Shown here one piece after another: positions 16,749 to 25,065 of a DNA stretch of 64,000 bases (positions within the stretch are counted from its first letter, which is position 1; each line of letters starts with the position of its first letter). The notes under the pieces were generated by a model. The model was not told the DNA's origin. It did no database searches and saw only the letters and a program-made list of their open reading frames with translations. This DNA comes from Paraglaciecola mesophila KMM 241 (GTDB lineage Bacteria; Pseudomonadota; Gammaproteobacteria; Enterobacterales; Alteromonadaceae). The position numbers and the translations under genes were made by a program. The stretch covers positions 84,364 to 148,363 of the forward strand of contig NZ_BAEP01000060.1 of NCBI RefSeq assembly GCF_000315015.1, written 5' to 3'.

Positions 16749-17855
16749 ATGTACAGTGCAGTTAAGCGTTTTTTCATTACGGGCCCGCAAGGAAAATCCC
16801 AGCAAAGCGGACATTTTAATGACTCTCGCTGGTGGCTAGGTTTAGTGCTGGTTACGGCTATCGCGTTCGCTGCCACCTACCTGAGTCATGTTTCATTTAT
16901 CCAACATCTTGGCTTGAGCGCGTTAACCATAGGAATTGTATTGGGAATTATCGTTGGCAACACGCTATTTTCGCGTATGGCCACGCACACTGATGTAGGC
17001 GTAGATTACGCTAAAAGTGTCTTGTTAAAAGCCGGTGTAGTGTTGTTTGGTTTTCGTATCACTTTCACCCAAGTGGCGGGCGTGGGCTGGCAAGGGCTAA
17101 TCACTGACATCGCCATGTTGAGCTTAACCTTTTGGTTAGCTGTACAACTTGGTAAACGGGCATTTAAGTTAGACGAGCAAACCACCATTTTGATTGGTGC
17201 TGGTAGCGCTATTTGTGGCGCAGCAGCGGTGATGGCCACAGAGCCTGTGGTAAAAGCTCAAGCGCACAAGGTTTCAGTCGCAGTTGCTACCGTGGTGGTG
17301 TTTGGCACACTTAGCATGTTTGTTTATCCCATTGCCCAAGGTTACCTAGGCCTTAGTGAGCATGCATACGGTATTTTCGCTGGCTCAACCATTCACGAAG
17401 TGGCACAAGTGGTGGCGGCAGGCAGTGCAGTTAGCCCTGAAGCGGCTAACGTGGCCGTAATTGAAAAAATGCTCAGGGTGATGATGCTCGCCCCGTTTTT
17501 AGTCTTGCTATCACTGTGGCAAAACAGAAAACAAGCCAAAGCAATGAACGGAAAGGCTACAGCTGAGCAAGCTAATAACGACAAAAGCAACATCACGATC
17601 CCTTGGTTTGCCCTACTGTTTATCGTTGCCAGTGGGATTAATTCTAGCCAGTTAGTTTCACCTGATATTACCGAGCAAATTGTACATTTGGACGGCGTGT
17701 TACTTACCATTGCCATGGTGGCGTTAGGGCTGCGAACGCATATAGGCGCAATCCGCCAAGCTGGCGTCAAACCCTTACTACTCGCAGGCTGTTTGTTTTT
17801 GTTCTTAACCATAGGCGGGTATGGGCTGAATTTAGCGATAGCTCATTGTTTATAG
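16749..17855 (+). CDS. yeiH: YeiH-family membrane protein (putative anion exporter)
   Basis: 368-residue integral membrane protein, about ten hydrophobic helices, of the family named for putative sulfate/sulfite export. I choose ATG 16749, 7 nt after AGGAG, giving MYSAVKRFFITGP; a longer frame from 16656 adds 31 residues without an SD. Family hallmarks are GVVLFGFRITFTQV, GAGSAICGAAAVMA and GSTIHEVAQVVAAG. It pairs with the divergent LysR regulator. The transported anion is not proven for this family. Confidence 0.85.
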   Translation: MYSAVKRFFITGPQGKSQQSGHFNDSRWWLGLVLVTAIAFAATYLSHVSFIQHLGLSALTIGIVLGIIVGNTLFSRMATHTDVGVDYAKSVLLKAGVVLFGFRITFTQVAGVGWQGLITDIAMLSLTFWLAVQLGKRAFKLDEQTTILIGAGSAICGAAAVMATEPVVKAQAHKVSVAVATVVVFGTLSMFVYPIAQGYLGLSEHAYGIFAGSTIHEVAQVVAAGSAVSPEAANVAVIEKMLRVMMLAPFLVLLSLWQNRKQAKAMNGKATAEQANNDKSNITIPWFALLFIVASGINSSQLVSPDITEQIVHLDGVLLTIAMVALGLRTHIGAIRQAGVKPLLLAGCLFLFLTIGGYGLNLAIAHCL

Positions 17856-17899
17856 TGAGCTAACCACCCGCAATATCAAGAATGGAAGTTTTGCTCAAG

Positions 17900-17936
17900 G
17901 AGTCAGCATTTTATGTCATCAATAAAACGCTGACTC
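17900..17936. terminator. Long hairpin between convergent yeiH and GH92 genes
   Basis: GAGTCAGC/GCTGACTC stem extended by a further six AT pairs across one mismatch, loop about 7 nt. It sits 45 bp after yeiH and 10 bp after the GH92 stop. There is no long T tract, but the position suits bidirectional termination. Confidence 0.45.
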
Positions 17937-17945
17937 ACATTGCAA

Positions 17946-20228
17946 TTACTGCGCTTTTAAGCGCAGCTTCGCACCTTGAGTGAGTTGTTGATGGCTAACA
18001 AACGCTTTGCTTAAGGGGGCACCATTAAGAGATAGCTGTTTTTGTCCTTGGCTCAAAGGAGTTATGGTCAGGGTTTTGCCTGAATAATATTTTGAGTCGA
18101 GATGAATGGTTACCTGGTCAAATGCTGTGCTCGTTAGGGCATAGTCCATGTCCCCAGGTGATACAGGGTAAATGCCTAACATGCTAAAGACTAACCATGC
18201 TGACATGGTGCCAGCATCATCATTGCCGGGTAACCCAGCCGGTTGGTTGGTGAAGTACTTCGCTATCAGTCTTTTTACGTGCTGCGCAGTATTGTGCTCT
18301 TGACCTTGCACGTAGTTAAACAGGTAAGGGTAGGTAATATCCGGTTCGTTACCCATATCGAAGTTATTGGTATCAAAGGTTGCGTTTAACGCTGCTATAA
18401 AAGCACTGTCACCGCCATTTAAAGCAATTAAGCCTGGCATATCGAAAGGCACATAAAAGCGGTAATTCCATGCATTGCCTTCAATGTAACCCGGTGCGGG
18501 TTCAAAGTTACGGCCTAACTCAGGATCGTAAGGGGTTAACCAATCACCACTGCGCTTTTTCGGGCGCAGCATGCCAGTACTTTTATCGAATAAGGTCTTA
18601 TAGTTCTGTGCTTGATCGAGGTATTTTTGCGCATCTTGGTCGCGACCTAAACGTTTTGCAAGCTGACCTAGAGCGAAGTCCGCCACGTAATATTCAAGAC
18701 TAGTCGACACGCTACCATCGAACGGCTCTTCGTCATCAACGGGTACATACCCTAAATTCAGGTAGTCAGGGTTTTCAGGGCGAATAGGGTTGTTTTCTAC
18801 TGTTTCTGCGGATTTTTGCATCGCTTGGTAAGCCAGTTCTACATCAAAGGTTTGCACGCCGCGTAAATAGGTGTCAGCAATCATGGCGGTAGCTGGGTCA
18901 CCGACCATGGTTTGGGTTTCCATGCTAAGTAACTCCCACTTGGGCAACCAACCACTTTCTTGATACATACTTAGGGCAGAATCAACCATTTGTGATTGGA
19001 TCTCAGGGTAGACCAAACTCAGCAAAGGGTGCAGGTTACGACTGGTGTCCCACAGTGAATATACGGAATAGCGGTTCTTACCATGGGCATTGCCTACTTT
19101 CGCCGTATGTTGCTGGCTCATTATTGGGTAGTCGCCGTTCACATCTTGAATGATACTGGGGTGAATTAAACTGTGATACAGGCCAGTATAAAGCAACGTT
19201 TTGTTATGCTCGCTACCTTGTACTTCAATGCGCGAGAGTAAACTATTCCAAGCGTCCTGGGCGTTTTTGCGCGTGCGTTCAAAGGCAAAGTTGGGCTGTT
19301 CAGCGTTTAGGTTCTGCCGCGCGTTTTCGATGCTGACATAAGAAATACCTACCTTGACCTCAACTTGCTCGTTAGCCTGTGTATCGAAACGCATGTAGGC
19401 ACCGATATTGTCACCGCTCATGACGTGCTGATAATTCGGGTACGGCTTGATGCTGTTATTGTGCTGCATCCATTCGCCTTCTACCCCTGTGAATTCAGGC
19501 ATTTTCTTGAACGTGCCCAAGGTTTTGGCGGGTTTACTAAAACGTGCTACGAAATACACAGGGCGCACGTCTTGGGGGTTATAGCAAAACGTGCCTACCG
19601 TGCGAGAGCCTTCAATTTCCTGCTTAGACACAACCTTGATAGAGCCACCGGTTTCGTTGGTTAAGCCTAGGCCTAAATTTACAATGATATTACTTTGGCC
19701 GGCGGGGAAGGTGTAGCGGCTTAAGCCCGTGCGCAATGTGCTGGTGGCTTCTGCTTTGATGCCATATTTGTCGAGTGTGGTTTGGTAGTAACCTGGGCTT
19801 GCTTGCTCGTTCGAATAGGTTGAGCCGTATCGTTGGGCGTCCAATTCTAAGTTGCCTGCGGTAGGCATAATGTTGATTACCCCTAACTCTGGGCAGCCAA
19901 CTCCGCTTAAATTCACATGGGTAAAACCAGTCAAAAACTTATTTTCATGGATATATACGCGGGAATTCCACGCGGCATCTTTTTCAAACTCATTGAGTTT
20001 TTTGTGTTCGAATGCAACGTTAAAAGGCGCAACAGATGTGAGTGCATGAGGATACTGCGCACCCGGATGGGTCGCCCCAAAATTAGAGGTACCAATAAAC
20101 GGATTAACGTATTCAGCTGGAGTTTTTTGCGATGTTTCCCCTGCAGCTTCGCCAGACGTGTTAGCAAGTGAACAACCGACACAGCCTAAAGTAAGGGCAG
20201 CAAATGCCGTACTGATTAAGATTTTCAT
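17946..20228 (-). CDS. GH92 exo-alpha-mannosidase lipoprotein (copy 1, non-alpha1,2 type motif)
   Basis: Calcium-dependent inverting alpha-mannosidase that removes terminal mannoses from N-glycans. The 760 residues carry a signal with a cysteine-rich lipobox region (LTLGCVGC), the N-terminal beta-sandwich entry YVNPFIGTSNFGATHPGAQYP, and the catalytic (alpha/alpha)6 domain with YIEGNAWNYRFYVP and LPGNDDAGTMSAW. The subsite loop reads GNEPDITYPY (near residue 627), without the HH pair of the alpha1,2-type enzymes encoded by copies 2 and 4. Its +1 specificity is therefore probably different (alpha1,3 or alpha1,6). Its start overlaps the stop of copy 2 by ATGA, so translation is coupled. Last gene of the leftward unit. 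Confidence 0.9.
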   Translation of the reverse strand: MKILISTAFAALTLGCVGCSLANTSGEAAGETSQKTPAEYVNPFIGTSNFGATHPGAQYPHALTSVAPFNVAFEHKKLNEFEKDAAWNSRVYIHENKFLTGFTHVNLSGVGCPELGVINIMPTAGNLELDAQRYGSTYSNEQASPGYYQTTLDKYGIKAEATSTLRTGLSRYTFPAGQSNIIVNLGLGLTNETGGSIKVVSKQEIEGSRTVGTFCYNPQDVRPVYFVARFSKPAKTLGTFKKMPEFTGVEGEWMQHNNSIKPYPNYQHVMSGDNIGAYMRFDTQANEQVEVKVGISYVSIENARQNLNAEQPNFAFERTRKNAQDAWNSLLSRIEVQGSEHNKTLLYTGLYHSLIHPSIIQDVNGDYPIMSQQHTAKVGNAHGKNRYSVYSLWDTSRNLHPLLSLVYPEIQSQMVDSALSMYQESGWLPKWELLSMETQTMVGDPATAMIADTYLRGVQTFDVELAYQAMQKSAETVENNPIRPENPDYLNLGYVPVDDEEPFDGSVSTSLEYYVADFALGQLAKRLGRDQDAQKYLDQAQNYKTLFDKSTGMLRPKKRSGDWLTPYDPELGRNFEPAPGYIEGNAWNYRFYVPFDMPGLIALNGGDSAFIAALNATFDTNNFDMGNEPDITYPYLFNYVQGQEHNTAQHVKRLIAKYFTNQPAGLPGNDDAGTMSAWLVFSMLGIYPVSPGDMDYALTSTAFDQVTIHLDSKYYSGKTLTITPLSQGQKQLSLNGAPLSKAFVSHQQLTQGAKLRLKAQ

Positions 20229-22453
20229 TTTGGCTGGGCTCCCATCTCAAATACTAAACTTCCGCCGGCTAATATATCACTGTGACGGATGAAAAATTGC
20301 TGCAAAGGTTGGCCGTTTAGGCTCACGCTTTGGACGTACACATTTTCTTTCGATTGATTGAGCGCTTGCACGCTAAAGGTTTTGCCGTTTTCTAAATGTA
20401 TCTTGGCAGAAGAAACTTCTGGGCTACCTAACACGTATTCCCCCGATACCGGGTTAACGGGATAAAAGCCTAATGCGCTGAATAGGTACCACGCCGACAT
20501 TTGGCCTGCATCTTCATTGCCCGACAAGCCGCCAGGGGCGGTATGGTAAAGCTTGTCCATTACTTGGCGTACGTATTTTTGTGTTTTGTAACCCTTGCCA
20601 ACGTACTGGTAAAGGTAAGGCACATGGTGGCTTGGCTCATTGCCGTGCACATATTGGCCTATGTAGCCTGAAATCCACTCTGGGAACTCCCCTACGGTTT
20701 GCTCGGCTTCGAACATGGCATCCAGTTGAGCTTCAAACGGCGCTGCACCGCCCATAATATCAATTAACCCAGTAACATCTTGTGGCACAAAGAAGCTGTA
20801 TTGCCACGCATTCGCCTCGCAGTAGTCCTCTGGATGATAGGCATTCGGGTCAAAATCCCTGCGAAACTCACCGTTTACGCCCTTAGCGCGCATAAACTCG
20901 CTTTGTGGGTCGAACAGGTTGCGATAGTTTTGCCCCCGTGATTGATATGTTTGATACACCTCATTTTCACCTAAGGATCTAGCTAGCTGAGCAATCGCCC
21001 AATCGTCAAAGGCGTATTCCAAGGTTAGCGAGACATTCCAACTACGCTCTTCAAAGGGCACATAACCCAATGCTTGATAACTCTTTAAACCGAACTCGTT
21101 TTGGGTGGCACTTTGTATAGCAGCTGCGAGTATTTCTTCTCCACTGGCGTCAAGTAAGCCTTTGAAATAGGCATCGATAAGCACAGGTACACTGTGGTAA
21201 CCCATCATCATGTCTGTTTCATTGCCTTGAAAGTTCCAAACGGGAAGGCGACCTGCTACATCGTAATGCGCCATGATTGAGGCCATGAGCTCTCGAGTGC
21301 GAGTGGGTTCAACTATGGTTTTCCACGGGTGTAAGGCGCGAAATGTATCCCACAACGAGAAGAACTCGTACCTAGGGTAGCGCTCGCTTTTATGAACTTG
21401 GCCGTCAGGGCCTTTGTATTCGCCGTTGCTATCAGAAAATACCCGAGGTGCTAACGCCGTGTGATACATGGCCGTATAAAACTGGATCATGTTCTCTTTA
21501 TCGGCGTTTATCTCCACTGTGCTAAGTTGCTCTCGCCACGCTTGCTGGGCAAGGGTTTTTACTTGTTCGAAGGTTTTGTTTGGCGCACCGGCGAGCAAAT
21601 TTTGTTTGGCGTTCTCTATGCTGACCGAGCTGATCGCGGTGCGTACGGACACAAGTTTTTTGCTGTTTGACTCAGTGAAATTAAAATCGAATTCCGCAGC
21701 TACATTTTCACCAGAGACGGATTGTTCTTGGCTTGTCACTCCGTTGGTGCTCAAGGTGTAGCGATCAATCGGCTGTGAAAACTGACTGTAAAAGAACACA
21801 CGTTGATCGCTGGCCCAGCCAGTAGATTTGCGATAACCAGCGATGGTTTTATTATTGATAATTTGAATGTGGGTATCTAGGGTTTTATCCCAATTTCGGC
21901 TGTAGCCTAAGTCTACGCGTACCACGCCTTGGGTTGCATCATCTGCATATTGGTATTTCTGAAAGCCGGTGCGAAGCCCTGCAGTTAGCTCTACGTTCAC
22001 CCCGTAATCATCTAAAAATACCTGATAATATCCAGGTGATGCTTGCTCATTCTGATGGCTAAAACGAGAGACAATCGTGCCATCTTCAGGGCCACCTTCG
22101 GTTTTTTCCCGGTGAAAGGGGCGGGTTAATGGCATGAAGGATATGTCATACAAATCACCGGCGCCTGTGCCAGATAAATGGGTATGGCTAAAACCAGCAA
22201 TGATGTTGTCTGGATAAAAATAACCTGAAATCCAATCCCAGCCCGTGCGTCCATTATCTGGGCTTAATTGCACCATACCGTAAGGCACAGTCGCACCAGG
22301 ATAGGTTTTGCCTTTGCCGTCAGTGCCGATAAACGGATCCACATACTCTAGAGGATCAACAGCTTGAGGCGTGTCTTCGGTGGCGATTGGAGTCGGCTGT
22401 GTACATGCGCATAACGCCAACACTGTGCCGGTAATGAATATCTGTTTAATCAT
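20225..22453 (-). CDS. GH92 exo-alpha-mannosidase lipoprotein (copy 2, alpha1,2-type motif)
   Basis: 742 residues with a lipoprotein signal ending LCAC. N-terminal domain YVDPFIGTDGKGKTYPGATV and the substrate loop GWDWISGYFYPDN with FSHTHLSGTG; catalytic domain with CEANAWQYSFFVP and LSGNEDAGQMSAW. Near residue 603 it reads GNEPSHHVPYLY. I recall that His and Glu in this motif and an N-terminal Trp set alpha1,2 specificity in a characterised Bacteroides GH92. The enzyme is expected to act first on high-mannose arms, anchored in the periplasm or on the surface. Neighbours are copy 1 (overlapping) and the AGE-family gene 12 bp upstream. Confidence 0.92.
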   Translation of the reverse strand: MIKQIFITGTVLALCACTQPTPIATEDTPQAVDPLEYVDPFIGTDGKGKTYPGATVPYGMVQLSPDNGRTGWDWISGYFYPDNIIAGFSHTHLSGTGAGDLYDISFMPLTRPFHREKTEGGPEDGTIVSRFSHQNEQASPGYYQVFLDDYGVNVELTAGLRTGFQKYQYADDATQGVVRVDLGYSRNWDKTLDTHIQIINNKTIAGYRKSTGWASDQRVFFYSQFSQPIDRYTLSTNGVTSQEQSVSGENVAAEFDFNFTESNSKKLVSVRTAISSVSIENAKQNLLAGAPNKTFEQVKTLAQQAWREQLSTVEINADKENMIQFYTAMYHTALAPRVFSDSNGEYKGPDGQVHKSERYPRYEFFSLWDTFRALHPWKTIVEPTRTRELMASIMAHYDVAGRLPVWNFQGNETDMMMGYHSVPVLIDAYFKGLLDASGEEILAAAIQSATQNEFGLKSYQALGYVPFEERSWNVSLTLEYAFDDWAIAQLARSLGENEVYQTYQSRGQNYRNLFDPQSEFMRAKGVNGEFRRDFDPNAYHPEDYCEANAWQYSFFVPQDVTGLIDIMGGAAPFEAQLDAMFEAEQTVGEFPEWISGYIGQYVHGNEPSHHVPYLYQYVGKGYKTQKYVRQVMDKLYHTAPGGLSGNEDAGQMSAWYLFSALGFYPVNPVSGEYVLGSPEVSSAKIHLENGKTFSVQALNQSKENVYVQSVSLNGQPLQQFFIRHSDILAGGSLVFEMGAQPK

Positions 22454-22465
22454 GCTGGTATCCGT

Positions 22466-23656
22466 TTACTTTAAGCGGGTATTGCCTATTGTGCGCAATA
22501 CTTCGAAGCACGCGCCCAAGGTGTGGTAGTCGCACTTAGCGCCTGCAGCACTTTTCTGCTCACTGTATTTACTGTTATCTCGATGAAGTACTCTGAACCA
22601 AGCGCCATATTGATGATCGATCATATGCTCCCAGCTGTAGTCCCAGAGCGAATTGTATTGGGTGAGATATTGCTCATCTTGGGTCACTGAAAATAACATA
22701 GCGGCTGCGGCAAAGCTTTCTGCCTGTACCCAGAAATATTTGTCATCGTCACACCAAGTACCATCCGGTGCGAAACCGTAAATCAAGCCGCCGTGAGTGG
22801 CGTCCCAGCATTTTTCGTAGGCGCGATCAAATAAGCTTTTTGCCCGCTCAACCAGTTTTTGATTAGGTGCATGGCGATGTAAAATTAGCAGTAACTTGGT
22901 CCATTCTGTCTGGTGCCCAGGCTGAAAACCCCAAGGACGATACAGATTCTTCGGGTCTTCTTTGTTGTATTCCCAATCCGGCTGAAAATCAGTGGTGTAG
23001 TGTTCCCAAATCAGGCCGTCAGTTAAGTCAGCTTGGCGAAAGGCAATGTTTTGTGCAAGGGTTTGTGCCCGTGTCAGAAACACTTGCTCGTTGCTGGCTT
23101 CATAAGCCGCCAACATGGCTTCGCATAAATGCATATTGGAGTTTTGACCGCGATATGAGCTGAGTTCACCCTCTGGGCTTATCTCATCTGCGTATAAGCC
23201 AAAGTCAGCTTGCCAAAAACGACTTTCAAGTTGTTGGTAGGTTTTTAGCAGCATGTCATTGCTGGTCACGATTCCTGCTTTGCGCGCAGCAGCGTAAGCA
23301 AGCAAAACAAATGCATAGCCGTAGGCTTGTTGGGTCATGTCTTGAGGTTGGTTGTCTTGCAGAGTCCAAGCGTAACCGTCAGCATCTGGTTGCCAATGAA
23401 CTTGCTCGACAAAGTCTAAGCCGTGACGAGCCATTTTTAGATAATCATCACGCTCAAACAACATACCTGCTGTGGCGTAATTCACCACAATACGTGTACT
23501 GCTAACCAGTTGCTTAAAGCCTGAATCAAACAGATCGCCGTTATCCATGTAATTCTGAAAGTAACCGCCTTGGGAGTCTTTTACCCTAGGGTCATAGAAT
23601 TTCAAGATATCTTGGCAGTGGGTCATTAAAAATGCGGGGCTGTGATAGTTCATCAA
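22466..23656 (-). CDS. AGE-family epimerase/isomerase, probable D-mannose isomerase
   Basis: 396-residue cytoplasmic (alpha/alpha)6-barrel enzyme of the N-acylglucosamine 2-epimerase superfamily. The family's conserved residues are seen in SSTRIVVNYATAGML, GQNSNMHLCEAMLAAYEA, QPGHQTEWTKLL and AGAKCDYHTLGACFE; the two histidines in the last two are the expected general acid/base pair. In a mannose-releasing locus next to a sugar permease, conversion of mannose to fructose is the likeliest reaction. Mannobiose or GlcNAc 2-epimerisation cannot be excluded. No signal peptide. Confidence 0.85.
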   Translation of the reverse strand: MMNYHSPAFLMTHCQDILKFYDPRVKDSQGGYFQNYMDNGDLFDSGFKQLVSSTRIVVNYATAGMLFERDDYLKMARHGLDFVEQVHWQPDADGYAWTLQDNQPQDMTQQAYGYAFVLLAYAAARKAGIVTSNDMLLKTYQQLESRFWQADFGLYADEISPEGELSSYRGQNSNMHLCEAMLAAYEASNEQVFLTRAQTLAQNIAFRQADLTDGLIWEHYTTDFQPDWEYNKEDPKNLYRPWGFQPGHQTEWTKLLLILHRHAPNQKLVERAKSLFDRAYEKCWDATHGGLIYGFAPDGTWCDDDKYFWVQAESFAAAAMLFSVTQDEQYLTQYNSLWDYSWEHMIDHQYGAWFRVLHRDNSKYSEQKSAAGAKCDYHTLGACFEVLRTIGNTRLK

Positions 23657-23682
23657 TAATTACTCGCTCATTAGGTTTGCAA

Positions 23683-23706
23683 CCTGTCGCCTGAATAGGC
23701 GACAGG
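23683..23706 (-). other. 10-bp-stem hairpin in the permease-AGE gap
   Basis: Perfect inverted repeat CCTGTCGCCT-GAAT-AGGCGACAGG in the leftward operon mRNA. It has no T tract after it on the minus strand, so it is more likely an mRNA processing or stabilising element than a terminator. Confidence 0.5.
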
Positions 23707-23732
23707 GCTTATCTCATTAAGTGGGTTTAAAA

Positions 23733-25010
23733 CTAGTTGGCTGCTGGAGCTGGCGCGGCGGAATTTGCGCTTTTCACTTTAGAGCCAAACAAGGCATACC
23801 ATGCAATATAAACATAGGCAGCAACTGGCACGATAAAGCTAAACTGGACACTCGTAACGTCGGCTACATAGCCTTGCATCAAGGGTAATATCGCGCCGCC
23901 AACAATAGCTTGGCACAGTAAGCCTGAGCCACGACCTGTCAATGGCCCTAAGCCGCGAATAGCTAAGGTAAATATGGTGGGGAACATAATTGAATTGAAA
24001 AAACCGATTGAAATCACACTCCACATCGCCAAGTCGCCTTGGGTATTCATGGTGGTAAACAACAAAATAATGGCAATGGCTGAATTAAACGCCAGTACGT
24101 AAATAGGCGCAATAATGCGGGTAAGCGCGGCGCCCACAAACCGCCCAATCATAGCCGCGCCCCAGTAGTAAGACACCATTTGGCTAGCTTGGCGTTCGTT
24201 TAGCCCAGCAATTTCAGGTTGCGAGAAGTAGTTTACCAAGAAACTACCGATGCTTACCTCAGCGCCCACGTAAAAGAAGATGGCCACGGTGCCAAAAATC
24301 AATGCTTTGTGAGACCAAATAGAGTCTGTACTTTTCACGTCTTGTTCGGTTTCATCAGCTTTGATAGTGGGTAATTTTAAAAATTTGAAACCAATGGCTG
24401 TGGCAATCATTACGCCTGCGAGTAACAAGTAGGGTAATTGTACTGCTTTGGCGTCGATGTCTGCGTCTTCAGATGCAACTCCGACAGCGGCAAAAATCAA
24501 TGCCGCACCAAACATAGGTCCAAGAGTATGGCCTACAGAATTGATGGCTTGGGCCAAACTTAAGCGGCTGGTGGCTGTTTTCTCTGGACCTAACACGGCG
24601 ACATAAGGGTTGGCAGAGACTTGTAATATGGTTACCCCGCTGGCAAGAATAAACAAACCTAGCAAAAACACTGCATACACTTCAACTTCGGCTGCCGGAT
24701 AAAAAAGGCCACAGCCTATGGCGATGGTCACCAAGCCGGTAATGATGCCCCGAATATAACCTATCTTTTCAATTAACTTACCGGCAAAGGGCGAGATAAT
24801 GAAGTAGGCTCCAAAGAAACAAAACTGAACCAGCATAGCTTGGGTATAGTTTAAATCAAACGCCGCTTTTAAATGTGGAATAAGAATATCGTTAAGTGCG
24901 GTGATAAACCCCCAAATGAAAAACAAGGTAGTCATTGCTGCGAAGGCAAAGTGACTGTTCTTCACGGGCTCACTTAAGGTAACGGATGATTGGGAAATCG
25001 GTCCTGCCAT
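23733..25010 (-). CDS. Sugar:H+ symporter, FucP-type MFS, probably for mannose
   Basis: 425-residue inner-membrane protein with 12 predicted helices. FucP-family features include FFIWGFITALNDILIPHLK, in which the Asn-Asp pair follows helix 1, and GAYFIISPFAGKLIEKIGY. It has no signal peptide and no extra domain. Between a GH92 and a mannose isomerase gene, import of free mannose released in the periplasm is the natural role; fucose, glucose and galactose are alternatives for this family. It lies 55 bp downstream of GH92 copy 3, with a hairpin in the gap. Confidence 0.87.
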   Translation of the reverse strand: MAGPISQSSVTLSEPVKNSHFAFAAMTTLFFIWGFITALNDILIPHLKAAFDLNYTQAMLVQFCFFGAYFIISPFAGKLIEKIGYIRGIITGLVTIAIGCGLFYPAAEVEVYAVFLLGLFILASGVTILQVSANPYVAVLGPEKTATSRLSLAQAINSVGHTLGPMFGAALIFAAVGVASEDADIDAKAVQLPYLLLAGVMIATAIGFKFLKLPTIKADETEQDVKSTDSIWSHKALIFGTVAIFFYVGAEVSIGSFLVNYFSQPEIAGLNERQASQMVSYYWGAAMIGRFVGAALTRIIAPIYVLAFNSAIAIILLFTTMNTQGDLAMWSVISIGFFNSIMFPTIFTLAIRGLGPLTGRGSGLLCQAIVGGAILPLMQGYVADVTSVQFSFIVPVAAYVYIAWYALFGSKVKSANSAAPAPAAN

Positions 25011-25029
25011 AATTTTTTACTCGTTAAAG

Positions 25030-25049
25030 GTGCCAACCGAAATTGGCAC
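25030..25049 (-). other. Hairpin in the GH92-permease gap
   Basis: GTGCCAA-CCGAAA-TTGGCAC, a 7-bp perfect stem between the GH92 copy 3 stop and the permease start. No T tract on the minus strand, so probably an mRNA stability or processing hairpin that separates expression of the first gene from the rest. Confidence 0.45.
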
Positions 25050-25065
25050 GTTGATTAATGGGTGG